NCBI RefSeq assembly: GCF_014638995.1
Contig: NZ_BMFR01000001.1
Span: 558,001-622,000 of the forward strand
DNA: 64,000 nt
DNA from: Virgibacillus oceani
Lineage (GTDB): Bacteria; Bacillota; Bacilli; Bacillales; Amphibacillaceae
Direction of reading: 5' to 3'
Shown: positions 27,613 through 37,582 of the stretch, piece by piece
Position numbering within the stretch: position 1 is the first letter of the stretch
Layout: each line of letters opens with the position of its first letter
Position numbers and translations under genes: made by a program
The notes under the pieces: generated by a model
The model's database searches: none
Seen by the model: only the letters and a program-made list of their open reading frames with translations
Told to the model about the DNA's origin: nothing

Positions 27613-28435
27613 GCTTGATTTGCAAAAAATGAAAGAAGAGAAACAAAAAGTATCAATGCTGACTGCTTACGATTATCCATCTGCAAAAATGGCGGAACAA
27701 GCAGGTATTGACATGATTTTAGTCGGGGATTCGCTTGGAATGGTCGTACTCGGTTATGAATCTACCGTAAAGGTTACAGTTGATGACATGATTCATCATG
27801 CAAAAGCAGTAAAGCGCGGGGCTCAAAATACATTTATGGTTGTTGATATGCCATTCATGTCTTATCATATTTCGCTTGAAGATTCATTAAAAAATGCCCA
27901 AAGGATTTTTCAGGACACCGATGCACAGGCCTTAAAAATTGAAGGCGCATCCGACGAGATCCTTACACTCACAGAACGATTAACAAATGCTGGAATTCCT
28001 GTAGTAGCACATATTGGATTAACACCACAAACGGTCAATGTTTTAGGCGGTTATAAAGTCCAGGGCAAGGACAAACATACTGGGGAAAAATTATTGCAAG
28101 ACGCTAAGCAATTAGAAGCTCATGGTGCAATTGCCATTGTCCTGGAATGTGTTCCAAAAGAATTGGCTAATATTGTAACAGGTTCGCTTTCAGTTCCTGC
28201 AATTGGAATTGGCGCAGGTATAGATTGCGATGGGCAAGTGCTGGTATACCACGACATCCTTAAATATGGTGTAGACCGTCTGCCGAAATTTGTTAAGGCA
28301 TATACTGACTTAAATTCAGAGGTGGAACAAGCAATACAGTCGTACAATGAAGATGTTAAAAACAAGCAATTTCCAACAGATGATTATAGTTTTTTGATCA
28401 AAAATAAAGATGCGTTACCTAAAGTAGGCGATTAA
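27602..28435 (+). CDS. panB: 3-methyl-2-oxobutanoate hydroxymethyltransferase
   Basis: PanB forms ketopantoate from alpha-ketoisovalerate and methylene-tetrahydrofolate, the first step to pantothenate. The 277-residue protein has [16 protein letters not shown] near residue 19, the [18 protein letters not shown] active-site region near residue 43, and AHIGLTPQ near residue 137. ATG 27602 has AAGGAAGGGG upstream; ten extra in-frame codons lie inside birA and are not conserved. It is followed by panC and panD, completing the pathway's local genes. Confidence 0.97.
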   Translation: MLTRLDLQKMKEEKQKVSMLTAYDYPSAKMAEQAGIDMILVGDSLGMVVLGYESTVKVTVDDMIHHAKAVKRGAQNTFMVVDMPFMSYHISLEDSLKNAQRIFQDTDAQALKIEGASDEILTLTERLTNAGIPVVAHIGLTPQTVNVLGGYKVQGKDKHTGEKLLQDAKQLEAHGAIAIVLECVPKELANIVTGSLSVPAIGIGAGIDCDGQVLVYHDILKYGVDRLPKFVKAYTDLNSEVEQAIQSYNEDVKNKQFPTDDYSFLIKNKDALPKVGD

Positions 28436-28436
28436 C

Positions 28437-29309
28437 ATGGAAATAATACGAACAGTTAATGAAATGCAAACTAGATCGTTATCAATATTACAAGACAATA
28501 AAACGATAGGATTTGTACCGACTATGGGTTTTTTTCATGAAGGACACCTTTCGTTAATGAAAGAAGCAAAGAAGGAAAACGACTTAGTTGTTACAAGTAT
28601 ATTTGTAAACCCATTACAATTCGGACCGAATGAGGATTATGATAACTATCCGCGAAATGAAAAGATGGATGCGGAACGTGCAAAAGAGGTTGGGGCAGAT
28701 ATTTTATTTATGCCAGGTGTACGTGATATGTACCCTAAAAAAATGATGATTGATATGTCAATTAATGAACGTGTAAATGTTTTATGCGGGCGTTCTCGTC
28801 CGGGCCATTTTGAAGGGATATTAACTGTTTTATCAAAATTATTTAATATCATTAAACCAAATAAAACATATTTTGGTATGAAAGATGCCCAGCAGGTTGC
28901 TGTCGTTGATGCGTTAGTACAGGATTTGAATTTTCCTATTGAATTAGTTGCATTACCTACTATAAGGGAAGCGGACGGATTAGCAAAAAGCAGCAGAAAT
29001 GTTAATTTGAGCAAGGCAGAACGGAAAGAAGCAATATGGCTGCACAAAGCATTGAAACATGGGCAACGTTTTGTAGTTGACGGAGAAAAAAATCCTGCTA
29101 TTATTGAAAAAGAGGTTAAAAAGATTATCGAGAATGAAACAAGTGGTTCGGTAGATTATGTTGAATTATTGAGCTATCCAGAACTTAAAAACGTCTCATT
29201 TATAGATCAACAGGTTATTTTAGCAACTGCCGTTTTCTTTGAGCGTGCACGACTAATTGACAATCTAATATTAAATGCGGATGGAAGCCTCGTTAAACAG
29301 ATAAAGTAG
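28437..29309 (+). CDS. panC: Pantoate--beta-alanine ligase
   Basis: PanC condenses pantoate and beta-alanine with ATP. The 290-residue protein shows the cytidylyltransferase-like motifs GFVPTMGFFHEGHLSLMKEA near residue 27 (HxGH as HEGH), VNPLQFGPNEDYDNYPR near residue 60, and YFGMKDAQQVAV near residue 145 (the KMSKS-like part is GLAKSSRN near residue 184). Its start follows panB after one base. Confidence 0.97.
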   Translation: MEIIRTVNEMQTRSLSILQDNKTIGFVPTMGFFHEGHLSLMKEAKKENDLVVTSIFVNPLQFGPNEDYDNYPRNEKMDAERAKEVGADILFMPGVRDMYPKKMMIDMSINERVNVLCGRSRPGHFEGILTVLSKLFNIIKPNKTYFGMKDAQQVAVVDALVQDLNFPIELVALPTIREADGLAKSSRNVNLSKAERKEAIWLHKALKHGQRFVVDGEKNPAIIEKEVKKIIENETSGSVDYVELLSYPELKNVSFIDQQVILATAVFFERARLIDNLILNADGSLVKQIK

Positions 29310-29321
29310 GGGGAAATTTTT

Positions 29322-29705
29322 ATGTTTCGTACCATGATGAGTGCAAAAATTCATCGTGCACGGGTCACAGAAGCAAATCTTAATTATGTCGGAAGTGTTA
29401 CGATAGATCAGAACATCATTGAACAAGTCGGTATATTACCACATGAAAAGGTGCAAATTGTAAATAACAATAATGGTGCACGATTAGAAACATATGTTAT
29501 ACCAGGCGAAAGTGGCTCCGGAGTCGTTTGTCTAAATGGAGCAGCTGCACGTCTTGTTCAACCAGGAGATACAGTTATTATTGTTACCTATGCAGTGGTT
29601 TCTGAAGAAGAGTTAGCAACTTTTAAACCAAAAGTTGCAATTATGAATGAAAAAAACGAAATTCAGCAGCTTATTGAACAAGAGCCACCGTTAACCGTAA
29701 TATAG
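29322..29705 (+). CDS. panD: Aspartate 1-decarboxylase proenzyme
   Basis: PanD makes beta-alanine from aspartate. The 127-residue proenzyme cleaves itself at Gly24-Ser25 in [10 protein letters not shown] to form the pyruvoyl cofactor on Ser25; that site is intact. [12 protein letters not shown] near residue 72 is also conserved. It ends the nine-gene run that starts at ypjD, and a terminator follows after 60 bases. Confidence 0.97.
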   Translation: MFRTMMSAKIHRARVTEANLNYVGSVTIDQNIIEQVGILPHEKVQIVNNNNGARLETYVIPGESGSGVVCLNGAAARLVQPGDTVIIVTYAVVSEEELATFKPKVAIMNEKNEIQQLIEQEPPLTVI

Positions 29706-29765
29706 GCAAAGGGATGGAGGGTGGTCCGTAAGAAAGGCAATTTTAGGTGATTTAATAGGATGCAC

Positions 29766-29797
29766 AACTCTTATCAATTTTGATAAGAGTTTTCCTT
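29766..29797 (+). terminator. Terminator of the ypjD-panD operon
   Basis: AACTCTTATCA (29766-29776) pairs perfectly with TGATAAGAGTT (29781-29791), followed by TTCCTTTAT. It overlaps an in-frame upstream start of dinG, which argues for the GTG start at 29822. Confidence 0.78.
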
Positions 29798-29821
29798 TAT
29801 GGCATGAAGGCAGGTGGTATT

Positions 29822-32623
29822 GTGAATAGTAGGTACGTTGTAATAGACCTTGAAACAACGGGGCATTCTCCTTTAAAAAGTGATAAAATAATCGAAGTTG
29901 GAATAGTTGTTATTGAGAATAATACAATTAGCAAAGAATATTCAACTTTCTTAAATCCAAATAAAACGATTCCGCCTTTTATTTCTAATTTAACGGGAAT
30001 TAAGAATGAAGATGTTTCGCATGCACCGACTTTTGAGGAAGAAGCGAATACAATAGTTTCTATGTTTGAAAACAGTTATTTAATTGCACATAATGTACCA
30101 TTTGACCTTGGCTTTTTAAACGAAGAGCTAGCTGCAATTAATGAAAAAAAGTTAACGAATCCTGTCATCGATACAGTAGAACTTGCACGTATTTTGTATC
30201 CGCAGGCACCAAGTTTTAAACTCGGTCAATTAGCGGAGTATATCGGAATTAATCATGATGATCCACATCGTGCATTGTCTGATGCATATGTAACTGCACA
30301 ATTATTTATAATGTTAATTAAAAAGCTTGAGAAGCTTCCATATGAATCAATTGATCAACTTTTAAAACTGGAGAAAGCTTTAAAATCAGATCTTTATCAA
30401 TTACTTTATGAACGGCAAGAGAAATTAGCTTTTTCGGTAGAGGAACAAACAAATATTACTTCCTATAAGGGGTTAGCATATAAACAGACGGAAGAAAGTA
30501 AAGGTCATAAACAAAATGTTGAATCGTCGTTCGGGGAATATTTAGATTCCATTTATGAAGCAAATGGTACGATGGAACAGTTTATGAAAAGCTATGAAAA
30601 AAGAAATGGCCAACGTGAAATGTCTGAGGATATATTTGATGCATTTCAGGCAAAGTCTCATGCATTAATTGAGGCAGAAACTGGAACCGGTAAATCGTTA
30701 GCATATTTAATCCCGGCTGTTTATGAGGCAGTAAATTCCGGTAAACGTATTATCATCAGCACATATACAACTCAATTACAGACGCAGTTATTAGATGAAG
30801 AAATACCATTAATACAGGAATTGGTTCCTTTTTCATTTAAAATAGCTTTATTAAAAGGAAAACAACATTATATTAGTTTAGAGAAATTTGAGCGGGAGTT
30901 AAGCTCTTGGGAGGCTGACAACTATGATATTGCTTTAACTAAAGCGATGATTATAGTATGGTTAACAGAAACTGAAACAGGGGACATTGATGAAATTCAA
31001 TTGCCCTCGAGCGGCTATTTATTTTTCAAACGAATTTCAACTGATTCGGAGGAATATACAGATCCAACATCTCCTTGGTTTTCCAGGTCTTTTTATCAGA
31101 AAGCACGGAAAAGAGCACAGCAAGCGGACATTGTTATTACGAATCATGCATTGTTATGTACAGATATGTTTAACGGATACCAATTTCTGCCGCCTTATGA
31201 AAAAATTATAATTGATGAGGCACATCACTTTGAAGAAATCGCTTCTAAACATTATGGATTAAAGCTTGATTATGCAAGTATAAATTACATACTGAATCAA
31301 ATTGGATTAGCTGCAGATGGAAATTGGCTTGGGAAATTATTGGTGAAATACGCAATAAATAAAGAGGAAACCCTAATGGATAAATGGGACGAGATTTTTG
31401 GGTTAACTAAACATGAAATTGATGACTTGTTCCGAATGATATTTCAATATGTAGTTGATCAACAGAAATTCAAAAAGTCGTTTAGTGATATTGGCCGTAT
31501 TCAATACCGATTTGAAAATGAAAAAGAACCCCCTGGAAATTGGCGTATTATTACAGAAATGGCGGCAAGATTAACATATTATCTTCGGGATCTACTTCAT
31601 ATGCTAACACAATTAAAAGATCATTTAACAAAACAAGATTTGTTTGACAAAAACGATATTGATGAAGTTCAGGCAACAATTCATAGCGTGAAATTGTTTA
31701 GTGATACGATTGAAAAGTTATTTATATCTGAAAAAAATAATGATGTAAAATGGATTGAGATTGAAGCGTACGGTGCTAAAAATGCTGTACACTTGTACAG
31801 CGAACCTATCGAAATAGCATCATTTTTGACAAATGACTTTTTTAATAAGAAACAAAGTGTTATTTTGACCAGTGCAACTTTGACTATGAAAAACTCGTTT
31901 ACTTTTATTCAAAACCGACTTGGATTGCATTCCGAAAACACGTTTACAAAAAAGATTAATTCGCCTTTTTCTTATCTTGACCAGGTTCAATTATTAATTC
32001 CGGATGATTTTCCGGATATTAAACATGGTGATTTAGATTCGTTTATTTATTCGACCTGTGAGGCAATAATGTCACTTGCTGAAATTACGAATGGAAGAAT
32101 GCTTGTACTTTTTACATCATACGACATGTTAAAACGTGCACATTCCATACTGAAAGAAGCAATAGACTCAACCAAGTTTGTATTAATTGCCCAAGGGATA
32201 TCAAGTGGAAGCAGGTCAAGACTTAAAAAGAATTTTGTGAATTTTGATCAGTCGATTTTATTAGGTACAAGTTCTTTTTGGGAAGGTGTTGATATTCCCG
32301 GCGAAGACTTATCATGCCTTGTAATCGCCCGTTTACCTTTTCAGCCACCAAATCATCCAGTGTATGAGGCTAAATCCAGCCGTTTGAAAGAAAAAGGAAA
32401 AAATGCATTTATGGAACTATCTTTGCCAAATGCTGTTATTAGATTTAAACAAGGATTTGGCCGACTTATTCGTTCTGCCAACGATCGTGGAATTGTTTTT
32501 GTATGTGACGCTAGAATTGTCAAAACCAGGTACGGAAAATATTTTACTGATTCAATTCCAAATGTCCCTACAACGTTTAATTCAACCCATGTATTAATGG
32601 ACAAGGCTGAAGAATGGTTTTAA
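29822..32623 (+). CDS. dinG: DinG-type 3'-5' exonuclease / helicase-like protein
   Basis: The 933-residue product joins an N-terminal DEDDh exonuclease (YVVIDLETTG at residues 5-14; HNVPFDLGFL near 96; HRALSDAYVT near 153) to a superfamily 2 helicase-like part with Walker A AETGTGKSLAY near residue 285 and DEAHHFE near 465, and closing GTSSFWEGVDIPG near 820. In the Gram-positive DinG group the exonuclease is active, and helicase activity is doubtful because the Fe-S cysteines are lacking. I chose GTG 29822 behind AGGCAGGTGG. Confidence 0.93.
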   Translation: MNSRYVVIDLETTGHSPLKSDKIIEVGIVVIENNTISKEYSTFLNPNKTIPPFISNLTGIKNEDVSHAPTFEEEANTIVSMFENSYLIAHNVPFDLGFLNEELAAINEKKLTNPVIDTVELARILYPQAPSFKLGQLAEYIGINHDDPHRALSDAYVTAQLFIMLIKKLEKLPYESIDQLLKLEKALKSDLYQLLYERQEKLAFSVEEQTNITSYKGLAYKQTEESKGHKQNVESSFGEYLDSIYEANGTMEQFMKSYEKRNGQREMSEDIFDAFQAKSHALIEAETGTGKSLAYLIPAVYEAVNSGKRIIISTYTTQLQTQLLDEEIPLIQELVPFSFKIALLKGKQHYISLEKFERELSSWEADNYDIALTKAMIIVWLTETETGDIDEIQLPSSGYLFFKRISTDSEEYTDPTSPWFSRSFYQKARKRAQQADIVITNHALLCTDMFNGYQFLPPYEKIIIDEAHHFEEIASKHYGLKLDYASINYILNQIGLAADGNWLGKLLVKYAINKEETLMDKWDEIFGLTKHEIDDLFRMIFQYVVDQQKFKKSFSDIGRIQYRFENEKEPPGNWRIITEMAARLTYYLRDLLHMLTQLKDHLTKQDLFDKNDIDEVQATIHSVKLFSDTIEKLFISEKNNDVKWIEIEAYGAKNAVHLYSEPIEIASFLTNDFFNKKQSVILTSATLTMKNSFTFIQNRLGLHSENTFTKKINSPFSYLDQVQLLIPDDFPDIKHGDLDSFIYSTCEAIMSLAEITNGRMLVLFTSYDMLKRAHSILKEAIDSTKFVLIAQGISSGSRSRLKKNFVNFDQSILLGTSSFWEGVDIPGEDLSCLVIARLPFQPPNHPVYEAKSSRLKEKGKNAFMELSLPNAVIRFKQGFGRLIRSANDRGIVFVCDARIVKTRYGKYFTDSIPNVPTTFNSTHVLMDKAEEWF

Positions 32624-32648
32624 GTTAATTTTGCCATCTTTTCTTGTG

Positions 32649-32682
32649 AAAAAAATACTGATGCACACAAGATGCATCAGTA
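32649..32682 (-). terminator. Terminator-like hairpin oriented to the minus strand
   Basis: TACTGATGCA (32656-32665) and TGCATCAGTA (32673-32682) form a perfect 10-bp stem. The uniform tract is seven A on the + strand before the stem, so the U-tract lies on minus-strand RNA. No minus-strand gene that needs it is visible. Confidence 0.5.
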
Positions 32683-32862
32683 AATATGGTATGGGTTGGA
32701 AAAAAATTTGTTAAGATAAATACAAACAAACAAAAGCTTGTTATACTGTATATATGCTACATAATATTTATCTTCAACGATACAATTAGTTTTTACTAAG
32801 GTATCTTTCCTATGTGTAACAAAATTTGATAAAACAAGAAGCTTTTTATGGAGGGAAATTAA

Positions 32863-33030
32863 TTGAATAAAATCGAGACATTATCAACTATAAAAATCCA
32901 ATACGCATCAGATCTATACAAAATTGTCGATTGCTTAAATCGAACACTAAAAAAGGACGATCTAATGTTTGGACTGGCATTAGATGAAAACGATGATAAA
33001 CAAGCAGTATTCACGATCTATCGTACCTAA
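32863..33030 (+). CDS. ypmA: Small conserved protein YpmA
   Basis: A 55-codon gene with a TTG start at 32863 behind TATGGAGGG. The product (LNKIETLSTIKI ... DLYKIVDCLNRTLKKDDLMFGLAL ... KQAVFTIYRT) closely follows B. subtilis YpmA, which is 56 residues and lies between dinG and ypmB, just as here. No domain of known function is present. Its last 47 bases overlap the start of the ypmB frame. It is easily missed because of its length and start codon. Confidence 0.88.
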   Translation: MNKIETLSTIKIQYASDLYKIVDCLNRTLKKDDLMFGLALDENDDKQAVFTIYRT

Positions 33031-33526
33031 ATGGTTGAAATGGACTTTTTTAGTTTTGTGTCTTGTGCTAGTATCTTGTTTTATTTATGGCGGTTTTTTG
33101 TATCATGATATACAAACAAGCAAAACTACTGGTTTCAGCTATACGAAGAATAAAGTATTGCATGAAACCGAATTGCAGGAAGTCGATAGCATATCGCGTT
33201 TTCAGGGGAAAACAGAATATCACGTTGTGCGGGGCAGTACAAAAAAGGGTGAAGATAAATTTGTTTTTGTTCCAATTGATAAAGAGTCTGAAAAGTTAAC
33301 AATTATTGATGCATCGAAAATGATTAGTAAAAAAAATATCATGGAACAATGGAAACAGCAATGCAATAATTGTGAATTAGTTGAAATTATTCCAGCTATG
33401 GTAAAGGATAAACCTTTATGGGAATTAACATACAAGGATAGTTCTGGACGGTATATATTTGATTATTTATCCATTTATGATGGAACACGATATGAACAAT
33501 TTCGTTTAAAAAGTATGTTTAATTAG
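32984..33526 (+). CDS. ypmB: YpmB-like membrane-anchored PepSY-type protein
   Basis: The 180-residue product has one N-terminal membrane helix (about residues 19-40, TFLVLCLVLVSCFIYGGFLYH) and an extracellular part with two PepSY-like halves, one around FQGKTEYHVVRGSTKKGEDKFVFVP and one around PLWELTYKDSSGRYIFDYLSI. This matches YpmB. Neither ATG 32984 nor ATG 32993 has a clear ribosome-binding site, so the start is uncertain and translation may depend on ypmA, which it overlaps. aspB follows after 14 bases. Confidence 0.82.
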   Translation: MKTMINKQYSRSIVPKWLKWTFLVLCLVLVSCFIYGGFLYHDIQTSKTTGFSYTKNKVLHETELQEVDSISRFQGKTEYHVVRGSTKKGEDKFVFVPIDKESEKLTIIDASKMISKKNIMEQWKQQCNNCELVEIIPAMVKDKPLWELTYKDSSGRYIFDYLSIYDGTRYEQFRLKSMFN

Positions 33527-33540
33527 GAAAGGTGATAACT

Positions 33541-34725
33541 GTGGAATTGGCGAATAGAGTAAAGGACTTAACACCATCATCAACACTGGCTATTACTGCG
33601 AAGGCAAAAGAATTGAAACAGAATGGTTTTAATGTCATTGGGCTTGGTGCAGGTGAGCCTGATTTCAATACACCGGAATATATTATAGAAGCTGCTGAAA
33701 AATCAATGAGAAATGGGTTCACAAAGTATACGCCATCAGGTGGAATAGTGGAACTGAAAAAAGCAATTATCCAAAAATTTCAGAATGACAATTATTTAAC
33801 TTACAATACGAATGAAATAATTGTTACAACAGGTGCAAAACATGCATTATATACGTTGTTTCAAGCATTAGTAAATCCTGGAGATGAAGTAATAGTTCCT
33901 GCACCATATTGGGTAAGCTATCCTGAGCAGATCAAATTAGCAGGAGGTAAGCCAGTTATTATAGCAGCAGAGGAGGATAATGACTTTAAAATTACTCCAA
34001 AGCAGCTGGAAGAAGCTATTACAGACAAAACGATGGCCATTATCATTAATTCACCAAGTAATCCAACAGGAATGATGTATAACAAGGATGAACTTAAGAA
34101 GCTTGGAGAAATATGTTTGAAACATAATATCACAATAGTTTCTGATGAAATCTATGAGAAATTAATTTATACCAATGATGAACATGTTTCAATTGCACAA
34201 CTATCACCAGATCTAAAAGAACAAACAGTTGTGATAAATGGGGTATCTAAATCGTATTCTATGACGGGCTGGCGAATTGGCTATGCGGCAGGAAATGAGA
34301 CCATTATTAAAGCTATGACAAATCTTGCTTCACACTCAACTTCTAATCCAACATCGATTGCACAATACGCCGCACTTAAAGCATATACGTCAGACGAAGA
34401 TCCAATTACGGAAATGAAATTGGCTTTTAAGGAACGTTTGGATAAATTATATAGCCTTTTAATTGATATACCTGGAATTACTTGCAATAAACCAAAAGGC
34501 GCTTTTTATCTATTTCCAAACGTTAAAGAAGCAGCTAAACTAAACGGGTTTAATCATGTTGACGACTGGGTGGCAGCGTTGCTTGAAGAAGAAAAAGTTG
34601 CATTGGTACCTGGATCGGGCTTTGGTGCCGATGACAATGCACGATTATCATATGCAACATCAATTGATTTATTAGTCGAAGCAGCTAATCGAATGAAACA
34701 ATTTGTAATAAATCACCAATCTTAG
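33541..34725 (+). CDS. aspB: Aspartate aminotransferase
   Basis: AspB is a class I PLP-dependent transaminase exchanging aspartate/oxaloacetate with 2-oxoglutarate/glutamate. The 394-residue protein has GLGAGEPDFNTPEYI near residue 34, INSPSNPTGMMY near 167, SDEIYEKLIY near 200 and the PLP-lysine loop NGVSKSYSMTGWRIGYAAG near 231. I use GTG 33541, placed after GGAAAGGTG; an in-frame GTG nine bases upstream overlaps that site. The pairing with asnS 18 bases downstream links aspartate to asparagine metabolism. Confidence 0.95.
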   Translation: MELANRVKDLTPSSTLAITAKAKELKQNGFNVIGLGAGEPDFNTPEYIIEAAEKSMRNGFTKYTPSGGIVELKKAIIQKFQNDNYLTYNTNEIIVTTGAKHALYTLFQALVNPGDEVIVPAPYWVSYPEQIKLAGGKPVIIAAEEDNDFKITPKQLEEAITDKTMAIIINSPSNPTGMMYNKDELKKLGEICLKHNITIVSDEIYEKLIYTNDEHVSIAQLSPDLKEQTVVINGVSKSYSMTGWRIGYAAGNETIIKAMTNLASHSTSNPTSIAQYAALKAYTSDEDPITEMKLAFKERLDKLYSLLIDIPGITCNKPKGAFYLFPNVKEAAKLNGFNHVDDWVAALLEEEKVALVPGSGFGADDNARLSYATSIDLLVEAANRMKQFVINHQS

Positions 34726-34743
34726 ATTTTGGAGGGAATATTT

Positions 34744-36036
34744 TTGAAGACAACAATATCTCAGGTATCAAACTATGAAGGACAAACAGTAACAATTGGA
34801 GCATGGCTTGCCAACAAACGCTCCAGTGGAAAAATAGCTTTTTTGCAATTGCGCGATGGAACTGGATTTATTCAAGGCGTAGTTGTCAAAAGTGAGGTTA
34901 GTGAGGAAGACTTTCAGCTTGCTAAAAACATGACGCAAGAAACATCAGTTTACATAACAGGAACGATTGTTGAAGATAAACGCTCACCGTTTGGTTATGA
35001 AATGCAAGTGCAATCAATTGATCTGATTCATGAAGCTGTTGATTTTCCAATAACTCCGAAAGAGCATGGAACAGAATTTTTAATGGATCACCGTCATCTT
35101 TGGCTTCGATCTAAACGGCAGCATGCAGTGATGAAAATTCGTAATGAAATCATCCGTGCAACGTATCAATTTTTCAATGATGATGGCTATGTTAAAATAG
35201 ACCCGCCAATTTTGACAGGATCGTCTGCAGAGGGTACGACAGAATTGTTTCATACAAAATACTTTGATGAGGAAGCATATTTATCACAAAGTGGTCAGTT
35301 ATATATGGAAGCAGCTGCAATGGCATTCGGAAAGGTATTTTCATTTGGACCGACATTCCGTGCTGAAAAATCAAAAACGAGAAGACATCTTATTGAATTT
35401 TGGATGATTGAACCGGAAATGGCATTTGTTGACCATGAAGAAAGCTTGGAGATTCAAGAACAATATGTGAGTTTTATTGTACAAGCCGTTTTAGAGAATT
35501 GTAAACTTGAATTAGACATACTGGAACGGGATACAACAAAACTTGAAGCAATTAAAGCACCATTTCCAAGAATCTCTTATGATGACGCTATTGTGCTTCT
35601 GAAGGAAAAAGGTTTTACCGATATAGAATGGGGTGAGGATTTTGGAGCTCCGCACGAAACTGCGATTGCAGAGAGCTTTGATAAGCCGGTGTTTATCACA
35701 AATTACCCAAAAGATATAAAAGCATTTTATATGAAACCTGATCCAAATCGTAATGATGTTGTTTTATGTGCTGATTTGATTGCGCCGGAAGGGTACGGCG
35801 AGATAATTGGGGGATCACAACGCATTGACGATCTGGAATTGATGAAAGAACGGTATGAGGAACACAATCTTACCGGTGAAGCATATAAATGGTATTTAGA
35901 GCTTCGTCAATATGGCAGTGTTCCACATTCCGGCTTTGGGCTTGGTTTGGAAAGAACAGTAGCATGGCTTTCTGGTGTGGAGCATGTACGTGAAACGATT
36001 CCATTTCCGCGATTATTAAACAGACTATATCCTTAA
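34744..36036 (+). CDS. asnS: Asparaginyl-tRNA synthetase
   Basis: AsnRS charges tRNA-Asn directly. The 430-residue class IIb enzyme has an N-terminal OB fold ([24 protein letters not shown] split, residues 14-37), motif 2 [21 protein letters not shown] near residue 206, and motif 3 [15 protein letters not shown] near residue 399. The TTG start 34744 follows TTGGAGGG. No T-box leader can fit in the 18-base gap after aspB, so regulation must act upstream. A terminator follows. Confidence 0.97.
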   Translation: MKTTISQVSNYEGQTVTIGAWLANKRSSGKIAFLQLRDGTGFIQGVVVKSEVSEEDFQLAKNMTQETSVYITGTIVEDKRSPFGYEMQVQSIDLIHEAVDFPITPKEHGTEFLMDHRHLWLRSKRQHAVMKIRNEIIRATYQFFNDDGYVKIDPPILTGSSAEGTTELFHTKYFDEEAYLSQSGQLYMEAAAMAFGKVFSFGPTFRAEKSKTRRHLIEFWMIEPEMAFVDHEESLEIQEQYVSFIVQAVLENCKLELDILERDTTKLEAIKAPFPRISYDDAIVLLKEKGFTDIEWGEDFGAPHETAIAESFDKPVFITNYPKDIKAFYMKPDPNRNDVVLCADLIAPEGYGEIIGGSQRIDDLELMKERYEEHNLTGEAYKWYLELRQYGSVPHSGFGLGLERTVAWLSGVEHVRETIPFPRLLNRLYP

Positions 36037-36057
36037 TTTAAAAATTTTATTCTTATG

Positions 36058-36088
36058 ATCCCTTGTTTAATAGCGAGGGATTTTTTAT
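36058..36088 (+). terminator. Terminator of aspB-asnS
   Basis: ATCCCTTG (36058-36065) pairs with CGAGGGAT (36074-36081, one G-U) and is followed by TTTTTATT. Confidence 0.82.
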
Positions 36089-36114
36089 TCGTCACGTATT
36101 TTACATGCTATACT
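36085..36114 (+). promoter_or_regulatory. Promoter of dnaD-nth
   Basis: TTATTC (36085-36090), 18 bases, and TATACT (36109-36114) with TGn extension (TGC, 36106-36108). The ATG at 36119 would lie at or before the start point, which supports ATG 36134 as the dnaD start. Confidence 0.52.
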
Positions 36115-36133
36115 ATTAATGAGGTGCATAAAA

Positions 36134-36811
36134 ATGACAAAAGGAATTTCATTTCAGCAATTATTATCGAATCAGATACAAATCCCGGCAAAATTGCTGA
36201 CTTCCTACAAATCATACGGTCTTGATGAGAAGGATGTCATGCTGGTATTGCAAATACATCGTTTTATACTGAATTCAAATGAATTTCCAACTCCTAATGA
36301 GCTTTCTTCCTATTTAACAATAGATGAAAAAGAATGCTCCAATCTATTACGAAAACTTATTCAAAAGGGATTTCTATCGATTGAACAAATAGAAAATGGA
36401 CAACATCAATTAAGTGAAATTTATTCGTTAGACCCACTATGGGAGATGATTTTTTCACTGGACAAGCCTGAAAAAAAGCAGGAGGACGGTACAATTTTTA
36501 TTCTGTTTGAGCAAGAATTTGGACGGCCATTATCACCATTTGAAATAGAAACAGTCAACGTATGGCTGGATGAAGATAAACTGGCTCCATCATTAATAAA
36601 AGCAGCACTTCGAGAATCCGTTTTGATGGGAAAACTTAACTTTAAATATATCGACCGAATTCTAAGGGAATGGAAAAAGAAAGGGATTCGTTCTGTAGAG
36701 CAAGCCAGGGAAGTGTCAAAAGCATTTCATAATAAACAAACAAACAACCAATCGAATCCCGCGAAAAAGAGGGATACATCATTTTATTATAATTGGCTAG
36801 AGGGAGAATAG
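36134..36811 (+). CDS. dnaD: DnaD DNA-replication initiation protein
   Basis: DnaD acts with DnaB and DnaI to load the replicative helicase at oriC and restart sites. The 225-residue protein has the N-terminal winged-helix domain DDBH1 (about residues 1-105) and the C-terminal DDBH2 domain (from EFGRPLSPFEIETVNVWLDED near residue 135), ending with the YIDRILREWKKKGIRS motif near residue 179 that contacts DNA. The start is ATG 36134 with GAGGTG upstream. It is followed two bases later by nth. Confidence 0.95.
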   Translation: MTKGISFQQLLSNQIQIPAKLLTSYKSYGLDEKDVMLVLQIHRFILNSNEFPTPNELSSYLTIDEKECSNLLRKLIQKGFLSIEQIENGQHQLSEIYSLDPLWEMIFSLDKPEKKQEDGTIFILFEQEFGRPLSPFEIETVNVWLDEDKLAPSLIKAALRESVLMGKLNFKYIDRILREWKKKGIRSVEQAREVSKAFHNKQTNNQSNPAKKRDTSFYYNWLEGE

Positions 36812-36813
36812 GT

Positions 36814-37467
36814 ATGTTAAACAAAATGCAAGTCAGGCACTGTTTAGACATTTTTGGGGATATGTTTCCTAATGCGAAGTGCGAATTAACACATTCCAAT
36901 CCATTTGAATTGGTAATCGCTGTTCTGTTGTCTGCGCAATGTACAGACGTTCTTGTCAACAAGGTTACAAGAGAGCTTTTTCAAAAATATAAAACCCCTG
37001 AAGATTACCTTGCTGTAACGTTAGAAGAGTTACAACAGGATATCAGATCGATTGGCCTTTACCGTAATAAGGCTAAAAATATTCGCAAGCTTTGTCAAAT
37101 GCTGCTGGATGAATATGGCGGAGAAGTACCCGAAACGAAGGAAGAACTGGTTAAATTGGCCGGAGTTGGCAGGAAAACTGCAAATGTTGTTGCATCAGTA
37201 GCATTTGAAGAACCAGCGATTGCTGTAGATACGCATGTTGAACGTGTTGCAAAACGTTTGGCAATTTGCCGTTGGAAGGATTCTGTTCTCGAGGTTGAGC
37301 AAACCTTAATGAAAAAGGTGCCTATTGAAGAATGGAGCGTCACACACCATCGGATGATATTTTTTGGCCGTTATCATTGCAAAGCCAAAAACCCCAATTG
37401 TCCTGAATGTCCATTGTTAGAACTTTGCAGAGAAGGGCAGAAACGGATGAAAAAAAGAAAGATGTAA
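36814..37467 (+). CDS. nth: Endonuclease III
   Basis: Nth is a DNA glycosylase/AP lyase that removes oxidised pyrimidines. The 217-residue protein has the helix-hairpin-helix LVKLAGVGRKTANVVAS near residue 114 with the catalytic Lys, the catalytic Asp in AVDTHVERVAKRL near residue 137, and a 4Fe-4S cluster at the C-terminus (C-x6-C-x2-C-x5-C in HCKAKNPNCPECPLLELC). ATG 36814 is preceded by AGAGGGAG. In B. subtilis ypoC would follow; here it is absent and a convergent ponA comes next. Confidence 0.96.
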   Translation: MLNKMQVRHCLDIFGDMFPNAKCELTHSNPFELVIAVLLSAQCTDVLVNKVTRELFQKYKTPEDYLAVTLEELQQDIRSIGLYRNKAKNIRKLCQMLLDEYGGEVPETKEELVKLAGVGRKTANVVASVAFEEPAIAVDTHVERVAKRLAICRWKDSVLEVEQTLMKKVPIEEWSVTHHRMIFFGRYHCKAKNPNCPECPLLELCREGQKRMKKRKM

Positions 37468-37582
37468 TAATAAAAGCCGCGGATTATCCGGTGCTCTTAT
37501 TTACAAATTATCCAGTTTTTAACCCCTCCTTAGTTTCAGTAAAATGCGACATGTATTTTATGTTGAATTAGTACAATTAAAT

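Noticed and set aside
28646..29047. A 133-codon minus-strand frame inside panC
   Set aside because: Antisense to a well-conserved gene, with no start signal.
34726..34743. A T-box leader for asnS
   Set aside because: Only 18 bases separate aspB from asnS, and no specifier or antiterminator structure is present there.
36793..36813. A longer nth starting seven codons upstream
   Set aside because: The extra codons overlap the end of dnaD and its ribosome-binding region, and they are not part of the endonuclease III fold.
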